This document shows, one piece after another, positions 53,551 to 62,758 of a stretch of DNA of 64,000 nucleotides. Position 1 is the first letter of the stretch, and every line of letters starts with the position of its first letter. This DNA is from Thiotrichaceae bacterium UBA4486. GTDB lineage: Bacteria; Pseudomonadota; Gammaproteobacteria; Eutrophobiales; Eutrophobiaceae. The notes beneath the pieces are model-generated. The model was not told the origin of the DNA, did not search any database, and worked only from the letters and a program-made list of their open reading frames with translations. A program made the position numbers and the translations under genes. The stretch covers positions 168,288-232,287 of the forward strand of contig DGNS01000005.1 in the NCBI GenBank assembly GCA_002389045.1, written 5' to 3'.

Positions 53551-54315
53551 TCAGACCGCGAGTCTGAAGGCGTTATAGAAATTATCGGTTGTGGCATCGG
53601 CAATTTGTTCGTAGCTGATGCCTTTCAGTTCCGCGATGGATTCCGCCACGTAGCGTACATAGGCGGGCTGATTCTGCTTGCCACGGAACGGCACGGGCGC
53701 GAGGTACGGCGAATCGGTTTCCACCAGTATGCGGTCCAGCGGCACTTGCCTGGCGACTTGCTGCAGATCGGTAGCGTTTTTGAAGGTGACAATGCCGGAA
53801 AAGGAGATGTAAAAATCCAGATCCATGGCGCTGCAAGCGGTCGCCCAGTCGTCGACAAAGCAGTGCATGACACCGCCGATGCTGTCGGCGCCCTCTTCCC
53901 GGAGGATCCGGATGACATCCTCCCTGGCTTCCCGGGAATGAATGATCAGCGGTTTGCCGGACTCTCTGGCTGCCTGTATATGGGTGCGAAATCGCTCCCG
54001 TTGCCAGTCCAGATCGCCTTCGCTGCGAAAATAATCCAGTCCCGTTTCACCGATGGCGATCACTTTTTCATGCCCGGCCAGACGCATCAGTGTGGCAACA
54101 TCCGGTTCAGTGCCGATCTGCGAATTCGGATGCAGTCCGACGCTGGCGTAAACCCGGTCACTGGCTTCAGCGGTGGCGATCACATCCGGCAGGCTGTCCA
54201 GATCCACTGACACGCACAACATGCGCTGCACGTCGTTTACTTCGGCATTACCCAGCACCTCCTCTAGCGTGAGATCCTTCAACATAGGGATATGACAGTG
54301 GGAGTCGACAAGCAT
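53551..54315 (-). CDS. tatD: TatD-family metal-dependent DNase
   Basis: A 254-aa TIM-barrel hydrolase, 3'-5' exonuclease in E. coli TatD. The metal-binding motifs DSHCHI (3-8), GETGLDYF and IIHSREA are present, with MHCFVDDW and ETDSPYLAP further on. It is the last gene of the fatty-acid/DNA replication operon but is separated from pilZ by element E, which begins immediately upstream of its ATG and leaves no ribosome-binding site visible. Confidence 0.95.
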   Translation of the reverse strand: MLVDSHCHIPMLKDLTLEEVLGNAEVNDVQRMLCVSVDLDSLPDVIATAEASDRVYASVGLHPNSQIGTEPDVATLMRLAGHEKVIAIGETGLDYFRSEGDLDWQRERFRTHIQAARESGKPLIIHSREAREDVIRILREEGADSIGGVMHCFVDDWATACSAMDLDFYISFSGIVTFKNATDLQQVARQVPLDRILVETDSPYLAPVPFRGKQNQPAYVRYVAESIAELKGISYEQIADATTDNFYNAFRLAV

Positions 54316-54316
54316 G

Positions 54317-54439
54317 GCGACTAGCCACTAGCCACTAGCCACAAGTAAAAGATAAAAGATAAATTTATACACCTATAGTTTGTTGCTAGTGGCTTGTTTT
54401 TAACTTGTAGCTTGTAGCTTGTAGCTTGTGGCTTTCTTT
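54317..54439. repeat. Heptad repeat element E: fills the tatD-pilZ gap
   Basis: Left arm: gcgacta, gccacta twice, gccacaa, then gtaaaag and ataaaag (54317-54358). Right arm: tgctagt, ggcttgt, ttttaac, ttgtagc three times, ttgtggc, tttcttt (54384-54439). Every unit is 7 nt in phase. Arms are mutually complementary in the gccac/gtggc core. The element spans the whole space from the tatD start to the pilZ stop. Confidence 0.85.
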
Positions 54440-54798
54440 TACAACGTGTGCGTTGGCCGGTCCGACTTCAACGCGCCGGCGAGCTGGTTTTCGATCTTGT
54501 TCCTGGTGGCGCCCTTGTCAAGTTCGCTGAACTGCACTCCGATGCCGCAGGTCTTGTTACCCTGTGCCCCTTTCGGTGTGATCCAGACCACCTTGCCGGC
54601 CACCGGCAGTTTTTCCTTGCTGTCCATCAGCGTCAGCAACATGAAGACCTCGTCACCGAGCTTGTACGGTTTGGCCGTGGGAATGAACAGGCCGCCGTTA
54701 CGGATGAACGGCATGTAGGAAGCGTACAGCGCGCTTTTGTCGCGAATGGTGAGCGACAGGATACCTTGTCTGGGATCACGACCGCCGGGAACACTCAC
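54439..54798 (-). CDS. pilZ: PilZ-domain protein (type IV pilus-type)
   Basis: A 119-aa PilZ protein. SLTIRDKSALYASYMPFIRN followed by GGLFIPTAKPYKLGDEVFMLL and GKVVWITPKGAQ with GIGVQFSEL is the pattern of Pseudomonas PilZ, needed for pilus biogenesis. These lack the RxxxR motif for cyclic di-GMP binding, as this one does. It overlaps holB by 4 bp, the usual holB-pilZ-tatD order. It ends on the border of repeat element E. Confidence 0.93.
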   Translation of the reverse strand: MSVPGGRDPRQGILSLTIRDKSALYASYMPFIRNGGLFIPTAKPYKLGDEVFMLLTLMDSKEKLPVAGKVVWITPKGAQGNKTCGIGVQFSELDKGATRNKIENQLAGALKSDRPTHTL

Positions 54799-55793
54799 TG
54801 GCTAACTCCTCCGCTGGTTGCAACTGAGCGCCAGAGAAATACGAATTCCTCCAGCAGGGCTTGCTTGTTATAGGTCACCGTACTGCCCAGTTGTGCATTT
54901 ATTCTCGCAAGTAACTGACAACAGGACACTATTTCCCGTAAGTCTAACCCATTTACGAGCGGACGCAAACGCCCGATAACGTCGCTACTACCGAATCCCG
55001 GCGGCTGTTCGGATAATTTCAGTTTGAGCATATCCATGAACAATCGCTGCAACCAGCGCACGGCAACACCGGTTTCCAGGCCGGCCCAACGACCGGCGAC
55101 TGCGACCGGGTCGGCGTCGGAGCGGCCAAGATGCACCAGATCATCCACCAGTTGTTGGCGCTGCTCGATTTGCTTGCCCTCGACCATATCCAGCGCCGCC
55201 AGCGGCGCACCGGCGAGTTGCAGCAACTGTTCGGGATCCATTCCGCTATCATTGATCTGTTCACCGAGCCAGGTGGCTGCCGTGCTATCGCCCGCGAGGC
55301 CGAAAGCGATGCTTTGACAGCGGCTGCGTACGGTCACGGGCAGGCGTTGCGGATCATGACTGTTCAATATCAGCACCGAGGTGGCCGGAGGTTCTTCCAG
55401 TGTTTTCAACAGTGTGTTGGCCGCGTTTGTGTTCATGGCTTCGGCGGGTTCGATAATGGCTATCTTGTATTTGCCGTACTGGCTTTTCAGATGCATGAAA
55501 TCGATGAGATCGCGAATTTGCTCGACTTTGATCTGCTTGCCGGGCTCTTCCGGTTCAATGAGTTCAAGATCCGGGTGATTACCACTGTCCACCAGTATGC
55601 AGGCTTTGCATGCGCCACAGGCCGGTGCAGCATCAGGCCGGTCGCACAACAACCGTGCCGCCAGCACCCGGGAAAACCGTGTCAGGCCGATACCGGCAGG
55701 TCCGTGTAATAACAATCCATGAGACAACCGGTCTGCTGTGATGGCCTGTGCAACCCGTTGCCACTGCGCCTGTTGCCAGGGATAGACGTTCAT
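54795..55793 (-). CDS. holB: DNA polymerase III subunit delta'
   Basis: A 332-aa clamp-loader subunit. HGLLLHGPAGIGLTRFSRVL (P-loop like), the zinc cysteines C-x8-C-x2-C-x2-C in CDRPDAAPACGACKAC, and EPAEAMNTNAANTLLKTLEE are visible. It has a normal length for the family. It overlaps tmk and pilZ by four bases each. Confidence 0.95.
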   Translation of the reverse strand: MNVYPWQQAQWQRVAQAITADRLSHGLLLHGPAGIGLTRFSRVLAARLLCDRPDAAPACGACKACILVDSGNHPDLELIEPEEPGKQIKVEQIRDLIDFMHLKSQYGKYKIAIIEPAEAMNTNAANTLLKTLEEPPATSVLILNSHDPQRLPVTVRSRCQSIAFGLAGDSTAATWLGEQINDSGMDPEQLLQLAGAPLAALDMVEGKQIEQRQQLVDDLVHLGRSDADPVAVAGRWAGLETGVAVRWLQRLFMDMLKLKLSEQPPGFGSSDVIGRLRPLVNGLDLREIVSCCQLLARINAQLGSTVTYNKQALLEEFVFLWRSVATSGGVSQ

Positions 55794-56434
55794 ACAATCG
55801 CCCTCTTCTCAAGTACTGCGCGGATATTGTCCTGGATTTCAGCAAGATTCCGGTTGGCGTCGATTATTTCGAAACGTTGCGGCTCCGCAGCGGCCATATC
55901 CAGGTAAGTAGATCGTACAGCCTCGAAAAATTCCAGTTCCTCCGCTTCAAACCGATCCGACTCCCCTCTCCGGCCGACCCGTTCAAGACCGGTGGCTACC
56001 GGCAAATCCAGCAGCAGGGTCAGGTCCGGATTCAGATCCGGATGCACCCATTGCTGCAATGAGCGGATGCGCCCGGCAGCAATTCCGCGACCGCCACCCT
56101 GGTAGGCAAAACTGGAATCCGTAAACCGATCGGACAAGACAGTGATGCCGGCCTCGATATTCGGGCGGATGATTTCGTCCACGTGCTGGCAACGGGCGGC
56201 GAACATCAGTAACAGTTCAGTGTCATGCGAAATGGCGTGGTTGCCGGTGTGGGCGAGCAGGGTGCTGCGTATCGCCTCACCCAGCGCCGTGCCACCCGGT
56301 TCGCGAGTCTGGACGACGCGGTGGCCCCGTTGAATCAGCAGGCGGGCGATGTATTCCTGCTGCGTACTCTTGCCGGCGCCTTCGATGCCTTCCAGCGTAA
56401 TAAAAAGACCGCGTTGTTGCCCTGACTGCGGCAT
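55790..56434 (-). CDS. tmk: Thymidylate kinase
   Basis: Phosphorylates dTMP to dTDP. It is 214 aa with P-loop EGIEGAGKSTQQ (15-26), the DRFTDSSFAYQGGGRG segment with the DR(Y/F) motif, and the LID region TGLERVGRRGESDRFE. It overlaps holB and abuts mltG in the conserved operon. Confidence 0.97.
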   Translation of the reverse strand: MPQSGQQRGLFITLEGIEGAGKSTQQEYIARLLIQRGHRVVQTREPGGTALGEAIRSTLLAHTGNHAISHDTELLLMFAARCQHVDEIIRPNIEAGITVLSDRFTDSSFAYQGGGRGIAAGRIRSLQQWVHPDLNPDLTLLLDLPVATGLERVGRRGESDRFEAEELEFFEAVRSTYLDMAAAEPQRFEIIDANRNLAEIQDNIRAVLEKRAIV

Positions 56435-57441
56435 CAGTGTTTCTTCAACTGGTACTTGTTCACGGCATTATTGTGTTCCCGCAATGTTGCTGAAAAATGA
56501 TGAGTGCCGTCGCCCCGGGAGACAAAGTACAACGCATCGCCCGGTTCGGGATGCAATGCGGCGTGTATGGCCTCGCGTCCGGCCAGGGCGATGGGTGTCG
56601 GCGGCAGGCCGGCATGCACATAGGTATTATACGGCGATTCATGGGACAGATCCTTGCGCCGTATATTGCCGTCAAATTCATCACCCATGGCAAAAATCAC
56701 GGTCGGATCCGTTTGCAGTTTCATGCCTTTTTGCAGGCGGCGGACGAACACCCCGGCGATACGGCCGCGTTCATCGGCCACGCCCGTTTCTTTCTCGATA
56801 ATGGAGGCCATAATCAGGGCCTCGTAGGCGTTTTCATAGGGCAGATCGGGGGCGCGCTGCTGCCACTCCTCCTCCAGTACCTGTTGCAGCCGATCCCGGG
56901 CGCGCTGCAGAAATTGCAGGTCCGTGGTGCCGCGGGGGAAATGATAGGTATCGGGAAAGAACAGCCCTTCCGGTGACGAATACTCGAGCTTGAGAGCGTC
57001 GGCTACGGCTGCGGGAGACCAGTCGCCGATGGTCTGTGCCAGTGTCGTATTATTGCTTACCGCGTTTGCAACCTCGGAGAAATTCCAGCCCTCTATCAGC
57101 GTCAGCTCATGCTGGATGACCTTGCCTGTGATCAGTTGATCGAGCAATTGCTGCGGTGTAGTGCCCCGGGTAACGAGATACTCTCCGCTTTTGATGCGAT
57201 GGGCCTTGCCATGCAGACGGGCTTCGAAAATAAGGTAGTTGGGATTGCTGATCCAGCCTTTTTCGGTCAACGCCAGGGCCAGGGCTGAAAGGTTGGTACC
57301 GGCTTCGACTACCAGAACTACATCGTCCTCGATGCTCATGGGTGTCTGTAGATACGCTTCCTTGTGCTCCCAGACCAGCCACAGCGCGGCGCAGGCCAGC
57401 AGAATAAAACCGAGTCCCGGTATGATGACACTCCGGATCAC
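56434..57441 (-). CDS. mltG: Endolytic murein transglycosylase
   Basis: A 335-aa membrane-anchored lytic transglycosylase that cuts nascent peptidoglycan. The start is taken as GTG at 57441: its TGA overlap with pabC (GTGA) fits the operon, and it gives VIRSVIIPGLGFILLACAAL as anchor. An ATG at 57492 would extend it 17 residues into pabC. YceG-type catalytic glutamate is in ASIIEKETGVADERG, and LQTDPTVIFAMG and YNTYVHAGLPPTPIA follow. Confidence 0.95.
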   Translation of the reverse strand: MIRSVIIPGLGFILLACAALWLVWEHKEAYLQTPMSIEDDVVLVVEAGTNLSALALALTEKGWISNPNYLIFEARLHGKAHRIKSGEYLVTRGTTPQQLLDQLITGKVIQHELTLIEGWNFSEVANAVSNNTTLAQTIGDWSPAAVADALKLEYSSPEGLFFPDTYHFPRGTTDLQFLQRARDRLQQVLEEEWQQRAPDLPYENAYEALIMASIIEKETGVADERGRIAGVFVRRLQKGMKLQTDPTVIFAMGDEFDGNIRRKDLSHESPYNTYVHAGLPPTPIALAGREAIHAALHPEPGDALYFVSRGDGTHHFSATLREHNNAVNKYQLKKH

Positions 57442-58268
57442 AGTGAGGCTATTTTCTGTTGTTTGATCAGTCCCTCTCGCAGTTGCGGACACAGGACCGG
57501 TGGATCATAGCTATGGTTTTGATAAGTTCGGACGTGACATAAGCCGAGGAGGCTGTTGCAGATAAATACTTCGCTGGCCTTTTCGATATCCTCCAGGCCG
57601 AGACGGGTCACGCGGCAATTGATTTCCAGTTCGGCGGCGATGTCCATAACCAGTTTGCGAACAATGCCGTGAATACCACAGCTATCAAGTGAGGGCGTCA
57701 GTAAAACCCCGTCCACAATCAGGAACAGGTTGCTCATGGTGCCCTCGATGATATCGCCGTCGTTATCGAGCATGAGACCTTCGAAAACACTGGAGTCACG
57801 CCACTCATTGCGGGCCAGCACCTGCTCAAGCCGGTTCAGATGCTTGATCCCCGCCAGCGCGGGGTTCTGCGACAAACGGGTTTTACACAATCCCAGAACG
57901 ATACCTTGCTCATACATATCGGGATCGTATTCGGGCCACTCATGCAGGGAAATGATACGGGACGGAACGGTATCATCGATTGCCGGCGGACGGTACCCGC
58001 GTCCACCCCGTCCCCGTGTCAGCACGATTTTCATGACCGCCCGTTGATCGGGACTGATCAACGAATCGACTTCATTGAGGATCTGCGCTGTATCCGGGTC
58101 GGGAAAACCGAGCGCCCTGGCTCCGGCTTGAAGACGCAACAGGTGTTCTTCAAGGGCCAGAGCTGCGCCGTTCTCTACAGCGACGGTTTCGAATACACCA
58201 TCACCGTAGTGTAATCCACGGTCGCTTGTATGAATGCTGTCAGAAGGCCGGCCGTTGACCAGGATCAT
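57438..58268 (-). CDS. pabC: Aminodeoxychorismate lyase
   Basis: A 276-aa PLP fold-type IV enzyme that converts 4-amino-4-deoxychorismate to p-aminobenzoate for folate. HTSDRGLHYGDGVFETV near the start, KHLNRLEQVLARNEW with the PLP lysine, and EGTMSNLFLIVDG are diagnostic. It lies between fabF and mltG, the standard arrangement. Repeat element F lies upstream, in the gap to fabF. Confidence 0.96.
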   Translation of the reverse strand: MILVNGRPSDSIHTSDRGLHYGDGVFETVAVENGAALALEEHLLRLQAGARALGFPDPDTAQILNEVDSLISPDQRAVMKIVLTRGRGGRGYRPPAIDDTVPSRIISLHEWPEYDPDMYEQGIVLGLCKTRLSQNPALAGIKHLNRLEQVLARNEWRDSSVFEGLMLDNDGDIIEGTMSNLFLIVDGVLLTPSLDSCGIHGIVRKLVMDIAAELEINCRVTRLGLEDIEKASEVFICNSLLGLCHVRTYQNHSYDPPVLCPQLREGLIKQQKIASL

Positions 58269-58273
58269 GGAGA

Positions 58274-58383
58274 GTGAGATGTGAAACGAGAACCGTGTAC
58301 GGGAGAACGAAAACGAAGCTGGAATAAATTGTTATTCATAATACTCACTTTCCACCAATCACCGTTCACCAATCACTATTCAC
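58274..58383. repeat. Heptad repeat element F between fabF and pabC
   Basis: Right arm has six in-phase units of the form NNNtcac (tactcac, tttccac, caatcac, cgttcac, caatcac, tattcac; 58342-58383). Left arm (58274-58315) has units of the form gtgaNNN, more degraded (gtgagat, gtgaaac, gagaacc, gtgtacg). The arms are reverse complements in core. The fabF stop codon (58380-58382) lies in the last unit. Confidence 0.7.
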
Positions 58384-59618
58384 ACCTGTCTGAAAATGAG
58401 TGTGCCGTTGGTGCCGCCGAAGCCGAACGAGTTCGACAGGGCCGTCGTGATGCGCATGGGCCTGGCTTCAAGGGGCACGTAATCGAGATCACAGCCTGCA
58501 CCCGGATTATCCAGGTTAATGGTCGGTGGTGCTACCTGGTCGCGAATGGCGAGGATGCAAATTATGGCTTCGACGCCACCGGCGGCGCCCAGTAAATGGC
58601 CAATCATGGATTTCGTTGAACTGATGGCCACCTTGCCGGCGTGGTCGCCAAAAACTGTTTTTACCGCGAGTGTTTCGGCGAGATCTCCGGCAGGAGTGGA
58701 AGTGCCATGAGCGTTGATGTAGTCGATTTCAGCAGTATTGATGGCGGCATTGTTGATTGCATTTTGCATGCAACGGGCGGCGCCATCACCATTAACCGAG
58801 GGCGCAGTCATATGATAAGCATCCCCACTCATACCATAACCGGTGACTTCGGCGTAAATACGTGCGCCTCGAGATCGGGCGTGTTCGTATTCCTCGAGCA
58901 CGACAACCCCGGCGCCGTCACTGAGCACAAAACCGTCGCGGTCCCGGTCCCAGGGACGCGACGCCTGTTCGGGGGCGTCATTGCGCGTGGACAGCGCCTT
59001 GGCGTTGGCAAAACCGGCCAGTCCCGTGGGTGAGGTGGACATTTCCGCGCCTCCGGCCACCATGACGTCGGCATCACCGTATTCAATAATGCGGCTGGCA
59101 TCCCCGATATTATGCGTCCCGGTCGTACAGGCAGTCACGATGGCGAAATTGGGGCCCTTGGCGCCATAGTGTATGGACAGGTGGCCGGATATCATATTGA
59201 TGATATTACTGGGGACAAAGAAGGGCGATAATTTCCTCGGCCCGCCTTTCAGCAACTGCTCGGTACCCTTTTCTATTCCCGGCAAACCACCGATACCGGA
59301 GCCTACCGCAATGCCCACCCGGTGGGCATTGGATTCCGTGATCTCCAGGCCGGAATCGCGCACCGCCTGTATACCGGCCGCCATGCCGTAATGGATGAAG
59401 GGGTCCATCTTGCGTGCATCCTTTTTGCTGATGTATTCAGTCACATCGAAATCGCGTACGGAACCGCCGAAGCGAACGGGAAACTCACTGACATCGAAAT
59501 GGGTCAGTGGTGCAATGCCGCTTTTTCCGGCCAGAATGTTTTTCCAGGTAGCTTCTACCGAGTTTCCGAGAGGGCTGACCATACCCAGTCCGGTGACGAC
59601 AACACGACGCTTGCTCAC
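58380..59618 (-). CDS. fabF: 3-oxoacyl-ACP synthase II
   Basis: A 412-aa condensing enzyme of fatty-acid elongation. GTG at 59618 gives the standard start VSKRRVVVTGLGMVSPLGNS, with an aggaa ribosome-binding site upstream. Catalytic Cys is in ACTTGTHNIGDA, histidines in INAHGTSTPAGDL and STKSMIGHLLGAAGG. Length fits FabF. Upstream is an acpP-fabF hairpin at 59648-59672. Confidence 0.97.
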   Translation of the reverse strand: MSKRRVVVTGLGMVSPLGNSVEATWKNILAGKSGIAPLTHFDVSEFPVRFGGSVRDFDVTEYISKKDARKMDPFIHYGMAAGIQAVRDSGLEITESNAHRVGIAVGSGIGGLPGIEKGTEQLLKGGPRKLSPFFVPSNIINMISGHLSIHYGAKGPNFAIVTACTTGTHNIGDASRIIEYGDADVMVAGGAEMSTSPTGLAGFANAKALSTRNDAPEQASRPWDRDRDGFVLSDGAGVVVLEEYEHARSRGARIYAEVTGYGMSGDAYHMTAPSVNGDGAARCMQNAINNAAINTAEIDYINAHGTSTPAGDLAETLAVKTVFGDHAGKVAISSTKSMIGHLLGAAGGVEAIICILAIRDQVAPPTINLDNPGAGCDLDYVPLEARPMRITTALSNSFGFGGTNGTLIFRQV

Positions 59619-59647
59619 AGCATGTTTCCTGTATTCAGAAAATAACA

Positions 59648-59672
59648 AAGGCCGCGTTGATAACGCGGCCTT
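59648..59672 (-). terminator. Hairpin between acpP and fabF
   Basis: aaggccgcgtt (59648-59658) pairs perfectly with aacgcggcctt (59662-59672), 3-nt loop. On the minus strand it is followed by a short T-rich stretch, so it probably reduces transcription after acpP, which is needed in greater amount than fabF. Confidence 0.7.
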
Positions 59673-59695
59673 GTAGTGGATTTACAAACCAGTAG

Positions 59696-59932
59696 CTATT
59701 CGAGATTGGCAGAAACATAGTCCACCGCCTGCTGTACGGTGGTAATTTTTTCTGCTTCTTCGTCAGGAATTTCAGTTTTGAACTCTTCTTCCAGTGCCAT
59801 AACCAGTTCAACGGTATCGAGTGAGTCAGCGCCCAGGTCGTCCACAAATGATGATTCATTAGTGACCTCTTCATCTTTAACACCCAGTTGCTCAACCACT
59901 ATTTTTTTTACTCGTTCTTCAACACTGCTCAT
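59696..59932 (-). CDS. acpP: Acyl carrier protein
   Basis: A 78-aa housekeeping ACP; phosphopantetheine on Ser37 in DLGADSLDTVELVMALEEEF. The start at 59932 follows a ggagga ribosome-binding site. An in-frame upstream start would add 25 residues that are not family-like. It lies between fabG and fabF. Confidence 0.98.
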   Translation of the reverse strand: MSSVEERVKKIVVEQLGVKDEEVTNESSFVDDLGADSLDTVELVMALEEEFKTEIPDEEAEKITTVQQAVDYVSANLE

Positions 59933-60084
59933 AATAATTTTATCCTCCCGTGTCGGTACGCGACCGATTTGCGTGTGTAAGTTTAGTGAAATAGAAACAT
60001 CTTGCAAGCGATGCTGTGCGTTGATGTTAATTAACTTTAATTACAATAAGATATAATCGATATTTAATGTAAATAATAGGTATC

Positions 60085-60828
60085 TCAGGCCATATACATT
60101 CCACCATTGACGTTGATGATTTCACCCGTGATATAGGCGGCATGTTCCGAAGCCAGAAACAATACCGTGCCGGCTATGTCCTGTGGATGACCCAGACGTG
60201 CCAGCGGAATTTGCGACAACAGGGTGGATTTCTGATCATCTTTCAGCGCATCGGTCATGTCTGTTTGTATGAATCCGGGGGCAACGGCATTAACAGTGAT
60301 GTTGCGTGCGGCGACCTCCCTGGCCAGCGAACGGGTAAAGCCCACCATTCCTGCCTTTGCGGCCGAGTAATTGCATTGACCCGCATTCCCGGAAAGACCG
60401 ACAACTGAAGTGATGTTGATCACCCTGCCCCAGCGAGCTTTCATCATGGCGCGCAGACACAGGCGGGTCAGCCTGAACACGGAACTCAGGTTGGTATTTA
60501 TGACAGTATCCCATTCCTCGTCTTTCATGCGCATGAGCAGGTTATCACGGGTCACACCGGCATTGTTCACCAGGATAGCGGGATCCTGGCCGGCTGTTGC
60601 CAGTGCCTCACCGAGTGCATTGACCGAGTCCGGCTGTGATACATCCAGAACCAGGCCCTGACCCTGATATTGATGCTCTGACAAGACGGCAGTGAATGCC
60701 TCCGCCCCGCTTTCTGACGTGGCCGTACCGATCACATAGGCGCCCTGGGCGGCCAGTTCCAGGGCAATGGCCCGGCCGATACCCCGGCTGGCGCCGGTGA
60801 CCAGGGCAGTTTTGTTCTCCAGAATCAC
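60085..60828 (-). CDS. fabG: 3-oxoacyl-ACP reductase
   Basis: A 247-aa short-chain dehydrogenase using NADPH. NADP motif TGASRGIGRAIALELA (10-25), NNAGVTRDNLLMRM, catalytic Ser-Tyr-Lys with NYSAAKAGMVG, and the C-terminal GEIINVNGGMYM typical of FabG. It overlaps fabD by four bases. Confidence 0.98.
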   Translation of the reverse strand: MILENKTALVTGASRGIGRAIALELAAQGAYVIGTATSESGAEAFTAVLSEHQYQGQGLVLDVSQPDSVNALGEALATAGQDPAILVNNAGVTRDNLLMRMKDEEWDTVINTNLSSVFRLTRLCLRAMMKARWGRVINITSVVGLSGNAGQCNYSAAKAGMVGFTRSLAREVAARNITVNAVAPGFIQTDMTDALKDDQKSTLLSQIPLARLGHPQDIAGTVLFLASEHAAYITGEIINVNGGMYMA

Positions 60829-61772
60829 GACTTCTCTTCCTCAACCGCAGCCCGGGCCTTATCAATATCGCCCGGTTCAGACATCGGCTGGCATAACAGG
60901 TTGCGGTCTATGCGTTTACAGAGTCCGCCCAGCACCTTGCCGGGACCGCATTCAAGTAGATGGGATACTCCGTCAGCAGTCAGTGCCCGCACACAGCGGG
61001 TCCATTGTACCGGTTCATATAACTGTTCGATCAAGGCTTGAAGAATTTCTTTCGGATCCTGTCGCGTCCGGGCATCCACGTTGTGTATTACCGGGATTAC
61101 CGGAGTGCGGATATTGATATTTTCCAGCAGTTCGGCGAGTTGTTTCGCGGCCGGCCGCATCAAGGCACAATGAGAAGGTACACTCACGGGCAACTTCACC
61201 ACGCGTTTGGCGCCTGCTGATTTGGCGCTGGTAACAGCCTTGTCCACAGCTTCGGCATGACCGGCGATGACCACCTGGCCGGGGGCGTTGAAGTTGGCGG
61301 GAGCAACAACAGTTTCGGCGGAAATGTCATTGCATATAGCCGTGATTCGGTCATCGTCAAGACCAAGAACCGCGGCCATACTGCCCTCACCCGGGGCCAC
61401 GGCGTCCTGCATAAAACGGCCACGACTGGCTACCAGCCGAACCGCATCGCCGAAATCAAGGGCGCCGGCACAGACCAGGGCCGAGTATTCACCCAGGCTG
61501 TGGCCGGCGAATGCCGAGGGAGCGGAGTTGCCGCCGGCCTGCCATAAACGCCACAGCGCCACACTGGCGGAGAGCAGCGCCGGTTGCGTATTTTCTGTGC
61601 GATTCAGATGTTCTTCGGATTCCTGTGTCATTTGCCAGAGATCGAATCCCAGACGATCCGAGGCTTCCTGAAACGTTTCCCGGATGACCGGGCTGGATCC
61701 CGCCAGAGCATCGAGCATGCCGACGTACTGGGAACCCTGTCCCGGAAATACCATGGCGTATTTTGCAGTCAT
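60825..61772 (-). CDS. fabD: Malonyl-CoA-ACP transacylase
   Basis: A 315-aa acyltransferase loading malonate on ACP. Catalytic serine is in GHSLGEYSALVCAG (about residue 92), GQGSQYVGM near the start and VPSHCALMRPA with the catalytic histidine. It lies in the order fabH-fabD-fabG. Confidence 0.98.
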   Translation of the reverse strand: MTAKYAMVFPGQGSQYVGMLDALAGSSPVIRETFQEASDRLGFDLWQMTQESEEHLNRTENTQPALLSASVALWRLWQAGGNSAPSAFAGHSLGEYSALVCAGALDFGDAVRLVASRGRFMQDAVAPGEGSMAAVLGLDDDRITAICNDISAETVVAPANFNAPGQVVIAGHAEAVDKAVTSAKSAGAKRVVKLPVSVPSHCALMRPAAKQLAELLENINIRTPVIPVIHNVDARTRQDPKEILQALIEQLYEPVQWTRCVRALTADGVSHLLECGPGKVLGGLCKRIDRNLLCQPMSEPGDIDKARAAVEEEKS

Positions 61773-61792
61773 ATTCCTGTTGTTTTCAGGCT

Positions 61793-62758
61793 CTAGTATT
61801 TGATGAGTGTCGAACCCCAGGTAAACCCGCCGCCGAAAGCCTCCAGCAGGAGGGTATCCCCGGGCTGTATGCGACCATCGCCAATAGCCACATCCAGTGC
61901 CAGCGGCACCGAGGCCGCCGAGGTATTGCCATGTTCAGCGATGGTAAGGATAACGCGGTCCATGGACATGTTCAGTTTTTTTGCCGTGGCTGTAATGATA
62001 CGGGTATTGGCCTGGTGCGGCACCAGCCAGTCGATGGCCTCTTTTTCCAGGTTATTGTATGCCAGTGTCTCGTCAACGATACGGCCGAGCGTATTGACTG
62101 CGATCTTGAAGACTTCATTGCCCTGCATTTCAATATAGGCTTCCCTGGTCAGCCGCGTCGATTCCGTTGCAGCAATACCTGTAGGCACCTTGAGCAAATC
62201 CTGATAAGCACCATCCGCATGCAGGTGTGATGACAGTATGCCGGGCTCTTCACTGGTTTCCAGTACGACCGCACCGGCGCCGTCTCCGAACAGTACGCAG
62301 GTGCCGCGGTCCGACCAGTCGAGAATACGTGACAGCACTTCAGCGCCGACGACCAGCGCCGTGCGGGCACTGCCGCTGCGGATGAATTTATCGGCTATAT
62401 CGAGTGCATAAATAAAACCGGTACATACGGCCTGGACATCGAACGCGGGACAGCCGTGTATATCCAGTCGTTGTTGCAGCAGGCAGGCCGTGCTGGGAAA
62501 GACCAGGTCCGGCGTGGTGGTGGCCACTATGATCAGATCAATGTCGGCCGGTTCGATACCGGCGGCCTCGATGGCGGCACGGGCCGCAAAGTGGGCAAGG
62601 TCTACCGTGGTTTGATCATCACCGGCAATATGGCGCTCGCAAATTCCTGTGCGTGAGCGAATCCATTCATCGGATGTATCGACGATTTTTTCCAGATCCC
62701 GGTTCGTTAGCACCTTTTCAGGCAGGTAACTGCCCGTGCCGGTGATGCGTGAATACAT
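61793..62758 (-). CDS. fabH: 3-oxoacyl-ACP synthase III
   Basis: A 321-aa enzyme that starts fatty acid synthesis from acetyl-CoA and malonyl-ACP. Catalytic Cys is in AVCTGFIYALDIAD, His in LVPHQANTRII and Asn in AEHGNTSAASVPLAL. The start MYSRITGTGSYLPEK overlaps the plsX stop by one base (TGATG). Confidence 0.98.
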   Translation of the reverse strand: MYSRITGTGSYLPEKVLTNRDLEKIVDTSDEWIRSRTGICERHIAGDDQTTVDLAHFAARAAIEAAGIEPADIDLIIVATTTPDLVFPSTACLLQQRLDIHGCPAFDVQAVCTGFIYALDIADKFIRSGSARTALVVGAEVLSRILDWSDRGTCVLFGDGAGAVVLETSEEPGILSSHLHADGAYQDLLKVPTGIAATESTRLTREAYIEMQGNEVFKIAVNTLGRIVDETLAYNNLEKEAIDWLVPHQANTRIITATAKKLNMSMDRVILTIAEHGNTSAASVPLALDVAIGDGRIQPGDTLLLEAFGGGFTWGSTLIKY